DNA of 58,645 nucleotides from Caulobacteraceae bacterium (GCA_003164925.1 PLRV01000015.1:53651-112295), one strand, 5' to 3'. Counted from the first letter of the stretch, positions 1 to 9,445 are shown. Numbers and translations: made by a program. The notes: a model not told the origin generated them from the letters alone.

Positions 1-2694
1 ACTCTGCATTTCGAGCGTTCGTCCGACCCGGACATGTCCATGCTCCGGGTCGATCCTCCGCCATTCCTGAAAACGGCGGCGTTGCAGAAGGGCAAGGGCT
101 CGACGGATGTTGTGCTGACCCTGCAGCCCGGGGCGGACGCCCGGACGGGCCAGGCGGATGGCGCGATCTTCGTCAGTCTGTTTCCCGCCAAGCCAGCCGA
201 TCTGGCGCCTGCGGCGGTGTCCGCCGCCGATGCCCACCGGCCGGATCCCCGGCCGCCCGGCGGGGTTGTCCACCTGAAAGGCGAAATCGTCGCCGGGCAG
301 ATTCTGCTGCACTTTCCTTGGAACAACCCTCTGGGCGCCGCAGCCTTCCGGCGCGGCGACGGCGTGTGGATGGTGTTTGACGCTCCGGTCAAGCTGGACC
401 TGTCGGGCGCGCCGCCGCAGACGCCGATCTTCAAGGGCATTAAAGCGGTCTATGGCGATGGCTTCAGCGCGGTGCGCATCGCCTCGCCCGGCGGCGCGGC
501 GGTGCGCGCATGGGCCGAGGGGCCGGTCTGGAGCTTGGCCATCGGGGCCGGGCCTCAGACCTGGCCCGCGCCCATCAAGGCCGAACGAGACGATGCTGCG
601 CCGCTGGCGACCCTGCGGGCCCAGATGGCCGGCGCGACCAAGGCGGTGTGGATCGACGACCCGGCCGTGGGCGACCGTATCGGGGCGGTGATGGCGCTGG
701 CCCCCTCCAAGGGCATGGCCTCGCGGCGCGACCTGGTTGACTTCAACATGCTGCCTTCGGCCCAGGGTCTGGCCTTCGAGCCCATTGCGGAAGATCTGAC
801 GGTCAGCTTCGATCGCGACTGGGTGCGTATCAGCCGGCCCAAGGGCCTGAGCCTGTCATCGCCATCCACGCTTGCTGGCGGGGCCAACGTCTCCATCGGC
901 GCGCCCCAACCTGCGGCCATGCCCGCCCTGATCGAATACGCCGACTGGTCGCGCACCGACGCCCGCGGTTTCATGGGCCGATACAGCGATCTGCAGAACG
1001 CAGCGGCCGAAGAGATCAATCGCGAGGCGGGCGGGGACAAGACAGCGGGGGTCAAGGCGCGCATGGCCCTGGCCCGCTTCCTGGCCGGCTCGGAGCTGTC
1101 CTACGAAGCCATCGGGGTGCTCAATCTGACGGCGAAGTCCCATCCGGAGATGTTAGGCGATCCGGAGTTTCACGGCCTGCGCGGCGCCGCGCGGGCTATG
1201 GTGGGCCGCTACAAGGAGGCGGAGAACGACTTTTCCGCGGTCCAACTGGCGGCCGACCCTTCCAGCGCCCTTTGGCGTGGCTATATCGCCGCCAAACAGA
1301 GCGACTGGACGGCCGCCAAAGACGCCTTCGTTCACGGAACGCCGGCCATGAACCAGTTCGCGCCCGCCTGGCAGGCGCGCTTCGCCCGCGCTTACGCCGA
1401 GACGGCGCTGCAGATGGGGCAGCTGGACATAGCCTCCACCGAGATCGCCCTTTCCCTGACCCAGACCAAGGACCCGATGGAGATCCTGCAGTCGCAGCTC
1501 CTGCAGGCTCGCCTGGTCGAGGCCCAAGGCTATCCCAAGCGCGCCCTCGTCTTTTACGACACAGTGGCCCGCTCGCCGTTGGATCAGATCGCTGCGCCGG
1601 CCATCATGCGCGCCACCCAGATCCGCCTCGCGCTGGGCCAGCTGAGTCCAGCCCAGGCGGTCGATATATACGACGGATTGCGCTTCCGTTGGCGCGGAGA
1701 CGCCACCGAACTGCAGGTGATCCGGACCCTTGGCCAGCTCTATCTCAGCCAGGGTCATTACCGGGAGGCCCTGGAGGCCATGCGCTCGGCCAACGCCGCC
1801 AACGACAATTCTCCCGACGCCATCGCCGTCCAAAACGATATGCACGGGGCCTTCCGCGCCCTGTTCCTGGATGGCCGAGCCGACGGCATGGAGCCGGTGC
1901 AGGCCCTGGCCCTGTTTTCGGACTTCCAGCAGCTCACGCCGATCGGAGCAGACGGCGACCTGATGGTGCGCAAGATGGTGCAGCGTCTGGTGGATGTGGA
2001 TCTGCTCGACCAAGCTGCGGCGCTACTAAAGTATCAGGTTGAAAATCGGCTGGATGGCGTTCCAAAAGCTCAGGTTTCTGGCGACCTTGCGACAATCTAC
2101 TTGATGAACCGGCAGGCGGAGGCGGCGCTCGATGTGCTGAACGCCTCACGCTCCACGGTTCTGCCGACGGCGCTCGCCAATCAGCGTCGGATGGTTGAGG
2201 CCCAAGCCTGGTTGGCGCTGAATCAGAACGACCACGCCCTGGAACTCCTGGGCAAGGACACGGGCCCCGACGCCGACGATATCCGCGCCGAAGTGGCTTG
2301 GCGCGAACATCAATGGCCGCAGGCGGGCGCCCTGATGGAGAAGATGTTGGGCGAGCGATGGAAGCAGCCGGGACCGCTCAATGGGGACCAAGAGGCTCGG
2401 CTGTTGCGGGCAGGCGTGGCCTACAGCCTTGCGCTGGACGACGCCTCGCTTGAGCGTCTGCGCTCGCACTACGAGGCTATGATCGACAAGGCCCGCGCGC
2501 CGGAGGCTTTGCGCGTGGCCCTGGCCGGAACGGCGCAGATGCAGGCCAATCCGGGCGACTTCACCAAGCTGGCCGCGACCGACGACGCCTTCGCGGGCTG
2601 GGTGTCACGCATGAAAGCCCGCTTCCACGCCGGTCCTGGGCCGCCGCCGCCCCGCGGGAAGGTGGCCAGCGCAGATACGGCCGCCCGTTCCTGA
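1..2694 (+). CDS. Large TPR-like protein, 5' end outside the window
   Basis: The reading frame is open from the first base, so the start lies upstream and 897 residues are visible. The first 300 or so residues look beta-rich. From about residue 330 the protein is a long run of Ala/Leu-rich helical pairs resembling tetratricopeptide repeats (for example around LRGAARAMVGRYKEAENDF and LGQLYLSQGHYREALEAM). Such superhelices usually scaffold protein-protein contacts. The C-terminus is Pro-rich. It ends 20 bp from the stop of convergent fliP, so it sits at the edge of the flagellar cluster. A flagellar or envelope role is only inferred from position; no enzymatic motif is seen. Confidence 0.75.
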   Translation, partial: TLHFERSSDPDMSMLRVDPPPFLKTAALQKGKGSTDVVLTLQPGADARTGQADGAIFVSLFPAKPADLAPAAVSAADAHRPDPRPPGGVVHLKGEIVAGQILLHFPWNNPLGAAAFRRGDGVWMVFDAPVKLDLSGAPPQTPIFKGIKAVYGDGFSAVRIASPGGAAVRAWAEGPVWSLAIGAGPQTWPAPIKAERDDAAPLATLRAQMAGATKAVWIDDPAVGDRIGAVMALAPSKGMASRRDLVDFNMLPSAQGLAFEPIAEDLTVSFDRDWVRISRPKGLSLSSPSTLAGGANVSIGAPQPAAMPALIEYADWSRTDARGFMGRYSDLQNAAAEEINREAGGDKTAGVKARMALARFLAGSELSYEAIGVLNLTAKSHPEMLGDPEFHGLRGAARAMVGRYKEAENDFSAVQLAADPSSALWRGYIAAKQSDWTAAKDAFVHGTPAMNQFAPAWQARFARAYAETALQMGQLDIASTEIALSLTQTKDPMEILQSQLLQARLVEAQGYPKRALVFYDTVARSPLDQIAAPAIMRATQIRLALGQLSPAQAVDIYDGLRFRWRGDATELQVIRTLGQLYLSQGHYREALEAMRSANAANDNSPDAIAVQNDMHGAFRALFLDGRADGMEPVQALALFSDFQQLTPIGADGDLMVRKMVQRLVDVDLLDQAAALLKYQVENRLDGVPKAQVSGDLATIYLMNRQAEAALDVLNASRSTVLPTALANQRRMVEAQAWLALNQNDHALELLGKDTGPDADDIRAEVAWREHQWPQAGALMEKMLGERWKQPGPLNGDQEARLLRAGVAYSLALDDASLERLRSHYEAMIDKARAPEALRVALAGTAQMQANPGDFTKLAATDDAFAGWVSRMKARFHAGPGPPPPRGKVASADTAARS

Positions 2695-2714
2695 TTGTTG
2701 CTTGGCCGGCTTAG

Positions 2715-3512
2715 CTACCCGCCCGAGCCGTGCTGGAAGCTTTCGATCAGGCTTCCGGCCACTAGACGCCAGCCGTCCACCAGCACGAAGAAGATTAGCT
2801 TGAACGGCAGGCTGATCACGGCCGGCGGAAGCATCATCATGCCCATGCTCATCAGCACGCTGGCCACCACCAGATCGATCACGAGGAAGGGCACGAACAG
2901 GAGAAAGCCGATCTCGAACGCCCGTTTCAACTCGCTGATCATGAAGGCCGGGGTCACCACTTGGATGGGGGTGTCGGCGGCGGTTTTGGGCTTGGCGATT
3001 TTGGACAGGCGCACGAACAGAGCCAGATCGTCGGGCTTGACCTGGGTCAGCATGAATCCCTTCACGGGCGTGGAGGCGGCGGTGAAGGCCTGTGGCAGCT
3101 CCATCTTGTGGTCGAGCAGGGGCTTGATCCCGTTGTTGTAGGAGGCGGTCCACGTCGGCGCCATGACAATGGCCGACAGGAACAGGGCCAGGGAGATCAG
3201 CACCGAATTGGGAGGACTCTGCTGCAGTCCCATGGCGGTGCGCAGCAAGGACAGCACCACCACGATGCGGACGAAGGAGGTGGTCATGATCACGATGGAC
3301 GGGGCCAGCGACAGCACCGTAAGCAGGCCCACCAGCTGAACCACCCGGTCCGTCAGGCCCGCGCCGTCGCCGAGGTTGACGTTGAGCGCCTGAGCTGCAG
3401 CCACCGCGGGAAAGACGGCATAGCCCACGGTGCAGATGGCCGACATCAGGGCGGCCTGCTTGAGGTCCTCTGCCTCGAAGCGCTTCAGATAGGCCGCCAG
3501 CCAACGCATCAC
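2715..3512 (-). CDS. fliP: Flagellar type III export gate protein FliP
   Basis: FliP forms the core of the flagellar export gate with FliQ and FliR in the inner membrane. The 265-residue product has an N-terminal hydrophobic signal-like segment (about 20-40) and the family block TSFVRIVVVLSLLRTAMG near residues 78-95. A second hallmark is the helix pair around ELKRAFEIGFLLFVPFLVIDLVVASVLMSMGMMMLPP in the last third, followed by the final hydrophobic LPFKLIFFVLVDGW. Length and order of segments are normal for the family. It overlaps fliO by 4 bp (ATGA), indicating translational coupling in a fliO-fliP unit divergent from flgB. Confidence 0.97.
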   Translation of the reverse strand: MMRWLAAYLKRFEAEDLKQAALMSAICTVGYAVFPAVAAAQALNVNLGDGAGLTDRVVQLVGLLTVLSLAPSIVIMTTSFVRIVVVLSLLRTAMGLQQSPPNSVLISLALFLSAIVMAPTWTASYNNGIKPLLDHKMELPQAFTAASTPVKGFMLTQVKPDDLALFVRLSKIAKPKTAADTPIQVVTPAFMISELKRAFEIGFLLFVPFLVIDLVVASVLMSMGMMMLPPAVISLPFKLIFFVLVDGWRLVAGSLIESFQHGSGG

Positions 3513-3784
3513 GACTGTTCCTTAACGGTGGAGACGGAGGAGAGAAGGCGCCCTTCGCCAAGCAGGATCAGGCGCTCCTGGTCGTCGAGGCGCACCAGCA
3601 CCAGGCGACGTTGGGTGTCGAGCATCAGGCTTTCGACGATGGCCAGGCGTCGCGCGGCGCGGGGCGGCGCAAGCGGAATGACGCCCTCGGGGACGTAGCG
3701 GCGAAAAGCCCATACGGCCAGGCCGAACAGGCCGAGCGTCACGGCCAGCGCCGCAAGCATGCTGAGAATCTGGACCAGGCCCAT
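3509..3784 (-). CDS. fliO: Flagellar biosynthesis protein FliO
   Basis: FliO is a small membrane protein that helps assemble the FliP ring of the export gate. The 91-residue product has one transmembrane helix at about residues 5-27, then a cytoplasmic domain with the FliO pattern VESLMLDTQRRLVLVRLDDQERLILLGE. It is at the short end of the family, as is common in alphaproteobacteria. It is the first gene of the minus-strand fliO-fliP pair, and its start faces flgB across a 129 bp divergent intergenic region. Confidence 0.9.
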   Translation of the reverse strand: MGLVQILSMLAALAVTLGLFGLAVWAFRRYVPEGVIPLAPPRAARRLAIVESLMLDTQRRLVLVRLDDQERLILLGEGRLLSSVSTVKEQS

Positions 3785-3913
3785 GGGCCAATCATAGCCA
3801 GATTCGGCGGCGATCCGTTAATTCGCGACTGAGATCGGAAAGGTTTGATTAACCCCGTTCGTTCACGATTTCCCTCGCAGGCCGTTAAAGGCCAGACCGA
3901 GTCTGGACTGACC
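3785..3913. promoter_or_regulatory. Divergent fliO/flgB promoter region with TTAA words
   Basis: This 129 bp gap must carry the promoters for fliO-fliP (minus) and flgB-flgC-fliE (plus). Three TTAA words occur in GC-rich sequence (near 3818, 3849 and 3884), one as TTAACC. CtrA sites in Caulobacter are built from TTAA half-sites, and class II flagellar operons are its usual targets. I could not place a full TTAA-N7-TTAA pair: TTAA at 3818 is followed seven bases later by CTGA, a partial match. The CtrA assignment is therefore tentative. Confidence 0.4.
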
Positions 3914-4366
3914 ATGGATATCGAATCCGTTCCGCTGTTTGCCATGCTCAAGAGCCGAATGGGCTATTTGAACCAGCGCCAGCAGGTGATCGCCGAGAAC
4001 GTAGCCAACGCCTCGACCCCCGGCTTCGTCCCACAGGACCTGCAGCCGTTCACCACCAAGTCCTCGGGGGGCTCGGGCGGACTGGCCCTGGCGCAGCCGG
4101 CTCAGTCGGATCTGACCCGATCCGGATCGGGTGAAGCGGCCGGCATGATCGCCTTTAGCCATTCATCTTCGAGCGACAGCGGTTCGTCCGACTTTAAGGC
4201 CGTGCAAGCGCCTGACGCCGATGCCGAACTCAATGGCAACCAGGTGGTGCTGGAGCAACAGATGCTGAAGATGAATGAGACTCGCAGTCAATACGACATC
4301 GCTGTGGGCCTCTACCAGAAGGCTATGGGCTTCCTGCAACTGGCCGCCCAAGAGCCTGGCAAGTAG
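3914..4366 (+). CDS. flgB: Flagellar basal-body rod protein FlgB
   Basis: FlgB is a proximal rod protein of the flagellar basal body, exported by the type III apparatus. I chose the ATG at 3914 because the product then begins MDIESVPLFAMLKSRMGYLN, matching the family start; a TTG 69 bp upstream would add an atypical extension. The rod-protein signature QVIAENVANASTPGFVPQDL lies at about residues 24-43, and the C-terminal helix around MNETRSQYDIAVGLYQKAMGFL is typical. It is 150 residues long and is followed 12 bp later by flgC. Confidence 0.95.
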   Translation: MDIESVPLFAMLKSRMGYLNQRQQVIAENVANASTPGFVPQDLQPFTTKSSGGSGGLALAQPAQSDLTRSGSGEAAGMIAFSHSSSSDSGSSDFKAVQAPDADAELNGNQVVLEQQMLKMNETRSQYDIAVGLYQKAMGFLQLAAQEPGK

Positions 4367-4378
4367 GAGAGTTGATCC

Positions 4379-4801
4379 ATGGCGAACGTCAGCGCGCCCA
4401 CCGATACAGCCCAGGCCATCGCCGCCTCGGCCCTGCTCGCGCAGCAGCAGCGCATGCGCATCATTGCCGAGAACATCGCCAACGCCGACTCTACGGCAAA
4501 GACCGCCGGCGGCGACCCCTATCGGCGGCAGACCCCGATTTTCGAGACCAAGCTGGTCGCCGCCGGCGCCAAGGGCGTGAAGATGACCCAGGTGGGTCAG
4601 GACAGCACGCCTTTCCGCGAGGAGTACCAGCCTGGCAACCCTGCGGCTGACGCCAAGGGCTATGTGAAAATGCCCAATGTGGATCCGCTGATCGAGTCGC
4701 TGGACATGCGCGAGGCCCAGCGCGCCTACGAGGCCAATCTCAGCGTGATCGAGACGGCGCGGGCGATCCAGTCATCCACCGTGGACCTTTTGAAGAAATA
4801 G
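4379..4801 (+). CDS. flgC: Flagellar basal-body rod protein FlgC
   Basis: FlgC is a second proximal rod protein. The 140-residue product has the rod signature RMRIIAENIANADSTAKTAGG at residues 26-46 with the following PYRRQTPIFE. It ends in the conserved C-terminal helix containing MREAQRAYEANLSVIETAR, which packs into the rod coiled-coil. An AGGAGAG ribosome binding site stands about 8 bp before the ATG. It is followed by fliE after 8 bp, as in the usual flgB-flgC-fliE order. Confidence 0.97.
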   Translation: MANVSAPTDTAQAIAASALLAQQQRMRIIAENIANADSTAKTAGGDPYRRQTPIFETKLVAAGAKGVKMTQVGQDSTPFREEYQPGNPAADAKGYVKMPNVDPLIESLDMREAQRAYEANLSVIETARAIQSSTVDLLKK

Positions 4802-4809
4802 GCTGACCC

Positions 4810-5121
4810 ATGATCACTCCAATGATCGCGGCTAAGGCCTACGCCGCCGCCCAGGCCCAGGCCAGTCCCGCCGCCGCCGCGGCCAGCGAAGTCGCCGCTC
4901 CTGGGCAAGACTTCGGCCAGATGGTGCAGGGCGCCATCAACAATGCGGTGCAGTCCTCGCGCACGGCCGAGACCCAGATGGCCGCCCAGGTCCAGGGCAA
5001 GGCGCAGCTGGTAGATGTGGTTACGGCCATTTCCTCCGCCCAGGCCAGCCTGCAGACGGTGATGGCTGTGCGCGACGAGGTGATCTCCGCCTACAAAGAG
5101 ATCATGGCGATGACGATCTGA
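4810..5121 (+). CDS. fliE: Flagellar hook-basal body complex protein FliE
   Basis: FliE links the MS ring and export gate to the rod. The 103-residue product has an Ala-rich variable N-terminus and the conserved second half: FGQMVQGAINNAVQ, then the block VDVVTAISSAQASLQTVMAVRDEVISAYKEIMAM, which matches the usual FliE C-terminus. It is the last gene of the flgB-flgC-fliE group, and an 80 bp promoter-like gap separates it from fliQ. Confidence 0.95.
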   Translation: MITPMIAAKAYAAAQAQASPAAAAASEVAAPGQDFGQMVQGAINNAVQSSRTAETQMAAQVQGKAQLVDVVTAISSAQASLQTVMAVRDEVISAYKEIMAMTI

Positions 5122-5201
5122 GGTGCGAATCCGTTAATCTTCGTAGCCGTTCATTAACCATGTTCGACCACGGTCGTTAACCGTGGGGCGCGGGAGTCGA
5201 T
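5122..5201 (+). promoter_or_regulatory. fliQ promoter region with a TTAA/TTAACC cluster (candidate CtrA control)
   Basis: Three TTAA words lie at 5134, 5154 and 5177, the last two as TTAACC, in DNA that is otherwise GC-rich. TTAACCATG at 5154 resembles the CtrA half-site known from Caulobacter flagellar promoters, and fliQ is a classical CtrA target there. The words are 20 and 23 bp apart rather than at the TTAA-N7-TTAA spacing, so binding is a hypothesis. The region would drive fliQ-fliR-flhB and possibly cckA. Confidence 0.5.
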
Positions 5202-5465
5202 ATGAGCGGAGCTGACGTATTGGACATTGGACGGTCGGCTATCTGGCTGACGGTTCAGCTTTGTGGCCCGATCATGCTCGTCGGCCTGGTGGTCGGCGTG
5301 GTCATCGGCTTCCTGCAGGCCCTGACCCAGATTCAGGAGGCCACGCTGGTCTCGGCGCCCAAGATCATCGCGGTGTTCCTGGCGCTGCTGATGTTCCTGC
5401 CGTACATGGGCGCGTCGATGTCATCCTTCATGACCCAGATCGCCTCGCGCATCGCCGGCCTGTAG
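5202..5465 (+). CDS. fliQ: Flagellar export gate protein FliQ
   Basis: FliQ is a small two-helix membrane component of the flagellar export gate. The 87-residue product has transmembrane helices at about 15-38 and 52-72. Between them is the conserved block GFLQALTQIQEATLVSAPKI, including the near-invariant TQIQE. Length matches the family. fliR follows after 10 bp. Confidence 0.97.
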   Translation: MSGADVLDIGRSAIWLTVQLCGPIMLVGLVVGVVIGFLQALTQIQEATLVSAPKIIAVFLALLMFLPYMGASMSSFMTQIASRIAGL

Positions 5466-5475
5466 GGCGAAAACC

Positions 5476-6231
5476 ATGTCGCCCTTCGCCGTGCCGGCGG
5501 AAATCTACCACTCAGGCCTGATCTTCATGAGGATCGGCGCCCTCGTGATGCTGATGCCGGCGCTGGGCGATAAGTCGGTTCCGGTGAGCGCGCGCCTGGT
5601 GTTCGCCCTGTTGCTCTCCCTGTGCCTGGGCCCGGTTGCGGCGCCCTATCTTCCTGCCTTGCCCGACTCCCTCGGGGCCATGGCGGGCCAGGCCCTCAAA
5701 GAGTTTTTTATCGGCGTGATGCTGGGGCTCCTGCTTCAGATATTGACCATGGCGCTGGCTGTTTGCGGCGAGGCTGTGGCCATCCAGAGCACCTTGTCCT
5801 TCGCCCAGACCGCCAATCCAATGGAGGCGCAGGCGGGTTCGAGCTTGAGCAGCTTCCTGAGCGTCCTGGGCGTGACCCTCATCTTCGCCACGGGTCTGGA
5901 TCACCTGTTTCTGTCGGCCATGGCGCGTTCCTACAGCCTGTTCCAGCCGGTCAAGGCCGTACCCCTGATGGATGCGGCGGCCCTCGCCGTGAGAACCTTC
6001 AGCCAGGCCTTCGCCCTGGGCCTGCAATTGGCCGCGCCGGTGGTGGTGTTCTCGGTCGTGTTTAACGTCGCTGTCGGTCTGGTCGGCCGGATGATGCCGC
6101 AGTTCCAGGTGTTTTTCGTGGCCACGCCCCTGCATGTGCTGTTCGGCCTGTCGCTGTTCGCCCTCAGTCTTGGCGCTATCGGCCTGGTCTGGCTCGATCG
6201 CTATCAAACCTTCCTGCGCCTGTTCGCCTAG
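5476..6231 (+). CDS. fliR: Flagellar export gate protein FliR
   Basis: FliR is a polytopic inner-membrane protein that completes the FliPQR export gate. The 251-residue product has about six hydrophobic segments. Family features visible include RIGALVMLMPALGDKSVP near the N-terminus, the cytoplasmic KEFFIGVMLGLLLQ, and a C-terminal LVGRMMPQFQVFFVATPLHVLFGL block. It lies between fliQ (10 bp) and flhB (9 bp), so the three are one transcription unit. Confidence 0.96.
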   Translation: MSPFAVPAEIYHSGLIFMRIGALVMLMPALGDKSVPVSARLVFALLLSLCLGPVAAPYLPALPDSLGAMAGQALKEFFIGVMLGLLLQILTMALAVCGEAVAIQSTLSFAQTANPMEAQAGSSLSSFLSVLGVTLIFATGLDHLFLSAMARSYSLFQPVKAVPLMDAAALAVRTFSQAFALGLQLAAPVVVFSVVFNVAVGLVGRMMPQFQVFFVATPLHVLFGLSLFALSLGAIGLVWLDRYQTFLRLFA

Positions 6232-6240
6232 GAGACCGTC

Positions 6241-7326
6241 GTGGCTGAAGAGACCGACAAGCAGTCCAAGACAGAAGAGCCGACATCGCGAAGGCTGGAC
6301 GAAGCTCGCCGCCAGGGCGACGTCGCCAAGAGCCCCGACCTGCCGCCCTGGGCCTCAATGTCCGCCGCCGTCGCCGTGATCCTCATTGGCGGAGGCGTGC
6401 TGTCGCGCAACATGGTCGTGGCCCTGTTGCCCTTCGTGGCCCATCCCGACGCCTTCGAGCTGGATCACGGCGGCGCCATCGCCGTGGCGCGTTTGGCGAT
6501 CAATGCGGCGTGGCCTGTCCTGCTGACGGTGTTGTTGACCGCCGCCGCGGCGGGCGCGGCGGGCAATCTCATTCAGACCGGCTTTCTGTGGGCTCCGGCC
6601 AAGATCGCACCCAGTCCGGGCAAGATGTCGCCCATGGCGGGTTTCCAACGCCTGTTCGGCATCGACGGGTTCATCCATTTCGGCAAGTCAATCGCTAAAG
6701 TCTTCATGATTGGCGTGGTTTGCTGGCTTTCATTAAAGCCTCGCCTGGACCAGATGGCGAACCTCAGCCTGTTGAGCCCCCTGGCCATGGGGCCGTTCAT
6801 GATGGAGGCGCTGAGGGCCCTGTTCTTCTCGGTTCTGGGCGTTCTTGGCGTGGGCGCGATCGGCGACTGGGTGCTCCAACGCCAGCGCTTCACCGCGCGC
6901 CTGCGTATGAGCCGCGAGGAGATCAAGGAAGAGCTGCGGCAATCGGAAGGCGACCCCCATGTCAAAGGGCGCCAGAAGCAGATCAGGCTTCAGCGCGGCA
7001 AGCGGCGCATGATGCAGAAGGTGCCCAAGGCGACGGTCATCATAGCCAACCCGACCCACTTCGCCGTGGCGCTTCGCTATGACACCAGCGAGGCTCCAGC
7101 GCCGATCTGCGTGGCCAAGGGCGTGGACAGCCTGGCCCTCAAAATCCGCGAGGTGGCTAAGAAACACAACGTGCCCGTTATCGAGGATCCGCCCCTGGCC
7201 CGCGCCCTCTATGCGGCGGTGGAGATGGACCAGATGATCCCTCAGTTGCACTACGAAGCGGTAGCCAAGATCATCGGCTTTATCCTTGGTACCGGCCGCA
7301 AGACCGCGCGCAGACCGAAGCTTTAG
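6241..7326 (+). CDS. flhB: Flagellar export switch protein FlhB
   Basis: FlhB controls the switch in export specificity from rod/hook to filament substrates by self-cleavage. The 361-residue product starts at a GTG with the family N-terminus (EETDKQSKTEEPTSRRLDEAR), then four transmembrane helices to about residue 210. A cytoplasmic domain with the autocleavage motif NPTH follows, its Asn at residue 270 in TVIIANPTHFAVAL. The catalytic context is intact, so cleavage is expected. It is last in fliQ-fliR-flhB; cckA begins 55 bp downstream. Confidence 0.97.
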   Translation: MAEETDKQSKTEEPTSRRLDEARRQGDVAKSPDLPPWASMSAAVAVILIGGGVLSRNMVVALLPFVAHPDAFELDHGGAIAVARLAINAAWPVLLTVLLTAAAAGAAGNLIQTGFLWAPAKIAPSPGKMSPMAGFQRLFGIDGFIHFGKSIAKVFMIGVVCWLSLKPRLDQMANLSLLSPLAMGPFMMEALRALFFSVLGVLGVGAIGDWVLQRQRFTARLRMSREEIKEELRQSEGDPHVKGRQKQIRLQRGKRRMMQKVPKATVIIANPTHFAVALRYDTSEAPAPICVAKGVDSLALKIREVAKKHNVPVIEDPPLARALYAAVEMDQMIPQLHYEAVAKIIGFILGTGRKTARRPKL

Positions 7327-7381
7327 CGCTATCGTGGGGCTGTTGATTCGCGCGCCGCAAGGCCTCTGTTGAAGGACGCCC

Positions 7382-9445
7382 ATGGCTGAATCGGTGGAGA
7401 GACGCGAAGAGGCCAGTCGCGGCCGTCGCGACCCATTGATCCTCGCTGGCGCAGGCTGCTTCGCGGCCGCGATCGCCGCCGCCGCCTATCCGGCTGTCAC
7501 GGCCGGGCCGGCTATGGGCGGCGCCTTGCTTTTGCTGCTGGGGCTCGCCGGCGTGGCCTTTCTGGGTCTGTTCGTCTTTCGTCAGCCGCCCGCCGGCGCG
7601 GGTCTGGAGGCGGCGGATTGGCTTGAGGCCCTGGGCGAGCCCTGCGCCCTTTTGTCCATGGACGGACGGCCCACCGCGGCCAATGCGGCCTGGCGCGCCT
7701 TGCCCGGCGCGTTGCGCAGACTAGGACGCGCCAACGGCGGGGCGGCCCTGTTCGCCGCGCTTAAGGCCGCCGGCCCCGGCGATATCGTCCGGGCCTCCTT
7801 GCCCCTGGGTGGAAGGACTTGGGAGGCTAGCGTCTCACGCCTGGACGATCGTCGGTTGCTCGTGCGGCTGGCCGAGCCGGCGCAGCCCGCAGCCGCACCC
7901 GCTCAGACGCCGCCCGCCCTGTCGCACTCGACAGCGCTGCACAGTTCGCGTCTGGACCCTCTGGCGGAAGCGGCCCCCTTCGGCGCGGCGGTCCTGGATG
8001 GCCCCGATCCGTTCGAGTCGGTGATTTTGGGCGTCAACCCGGCTCTGGAGAAGATGAGCCAGGGGCGAGCGCGCGAGGGCGTTACGCTGGGCCCCTTGAT
8101 AGATCCCGCCAGCCGGGCTGAGGTGCTGGCCCGCATCCAGTCCGGGCGGGCGGGCGCGGTGGAGGTCAAGCTGGCGCTGAACCCGCCGCGGATCGCGCAC
8201 CTTTATCTGACCGCACTGCAAGGGCGCACCTTGGCCTATCTCGTCGATGTGTCCGAGCAGAAGCAGTTGGAGCTGCAGCTCTCGCAATCGCAGAAGATGC
8301 AGGCCATCGGCCAATTGGCCGGCGGCGTGGCCCACGACTTCAACAATCTGCTGACCGCCATCCAGCTCAGGCTGGACGAACTGCTGCATCGCCACCCTGT
8401 GGGCGATCCCTCCTATGAGGGTCTGAATGAAATCCGTCAGACGGCGGTACGCGCCGCCGATCTTGTGCGCAAGCTTTTGGCCTTCTCGCGCAAACAGACG
8501 GTTCAGCGCGAGATCCTCGATCTGGGCGAGTTGATCAGCGAGTTCGAAGTCCTGCTGCGACGCTTGCTGCGCGAGGATGTCAAACTGGAGACCGACTACG
8601 GCCGCAATCTGCCGCTGGTGCGGGCCGACAAGAGCCAGCTCGAAACCGCCGTGATGAATCTGGCTGTCAACGCCCGCGACGCCATGCGCAGCCAAGGGCG
8701 AGATACTCCGGGCGTCGTGCGCATTATCACGGCGCGCGTGACCCAGGCTGAGGCGATAGCTCTGGGCTATGTCGGCGCGCCGTTGGCCGACTGCGCCCTG
8801 ATCGAGGTGGCTGATACCGGGCCCGGCATGAGTCCCGAGGTGCAGGCCAAGATCTTCGAGCCCTTTTTCACGACCAAGCCAGTGGGCGAGGGAACCGGCC
8901 TGGGCCTGGCTACGGTCTACGGCATCGTCAAACAGGCCGACGGTTGGATCCACGTGGACAGCTCGCCGGGCAAGGGCGCGGCTTTCCGCATCTTCCTGCC
9001 CGTGCATGAGGCCGGCGCCGCCGGACCGGTTGCCATTGAGCCGCCCAAGCCCAGGCCCGCTGCGCGTGACCTGTCGGGGGTGGGTCGCATCCTGTTCGTC
9101 GAGGACGAGGACGCTGTGCGTGGCGTGGCTGCGCGGCTGCTGCGCGCCCGGGGTTATGAGGTGATTGAGGCGTGTGACGGCGAGGAGGCCTTGGCCCTGG
9201 CCGAGCAGCACGCGGGCCAGATCGACCTTCTGATCTCGGATGTGATCATGCCTGGCCTGGATGGCCCGACCCTGCTCAAAAAGGCGCGCAAGTTCCTGGG
9301 CGCGGCGCCGGTGATGTTCATCTCGGGCTATGCGGAAGCGGAGTTCTCCGACCTGCTGGAGGGCGAAACCGGCGTGACTTTCCTGCCCAAGCCCCTTGAC
9401 ATCAAGGTCCTAGCTGAGCGGGTCAAGCAGCAACTCGCGGCTTAG
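7382..9445 (+). CDS. cckA: Cell-cycle hybrid histidine kinase CckA
   Basis: CckA is the membrane kinase/phosphatase that feeds phosphate through ChpT to CtrA and CpdR. The 687-residue protein has two N-terminal transmembrane helices (about 18-35 and 43-63), then a PAS-like sensory region to about 295. A HisKA domain carries the phospho-acceptor His318 in [11 protein letters not shown]. The HATPase domain shows [19 protein letters not shown] and [13 protein letters not shown]-terminal receiver domain has phospho-acceptor Asp620 in [11 protein letters not shown]. Architecture and linkage to flhB match Caulobacter CckA (about 690 residues). The 55 bp gap after flhB leaves room for its own promoter or for read-through. 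Confidence 0.95.
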   Translation: MAESVERREEASRGRRDPLILAGAGCFAAAIAAAAYPAVTAGPAMGGALLLLLGLAGVAFLGLFVFRQPPAGAGLEAADWLEALGEPCALLSMDGRPTAANAAWRALPGALRRLGRANGGAALFAALKAAGPGDIVRASLPLGGRTWEASVSRLDDRRLLVRLAEPAQPAAAPAQTPPALSHSTALHSSRLDPLAEAAPFGAAVLDGPDPFESVILGVNPALEKMSQGRAREGVTLGPLIDPASRAEVLARIQSGRAGAVEVKLALNPPRIAHLYLTALQGRTLAYLVDVSEQKQLELQLSQSQKMQAIGQLAGGVAHDFNNLLTAIQLRLDELLHRHPVGDPSYEGLNEIRQTAVRAADLVRKLLAFSRKQTVQREILDLGELISEFEVLLRRLLREDVKLETDYGRNLPLVRADKSQLETAVMNLAVNARDAMRSQGRDTPGVVRIITARVTQAEAIALGYVGAPLADCALIEVADTGPGMSPEVQAKIFEPFFTTKPVGEGTGLGLATVYGIVKQADGWIHVDSSPGKGAAFRIFLPVHEAGAAGPVAIEPPKPRPAARDLSGVGRILFVEDEDAVRGVAARLLRARGYEVIEACDGEEALALAEQHAGQIDLLISDVIMPGLDGPTLLKKARKFLGAAPVMFISGYAEAEFSDLLEGETGVTFLPKPLDIKVLAERVKQQLAA

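Noticed and set aside
7835-9211. A 458-codon minus-strand frame opposite cckA
   Set aside because: It is antisense to a fully recognisable histidine kinase and has a low-complexity His/Gln-rich product.
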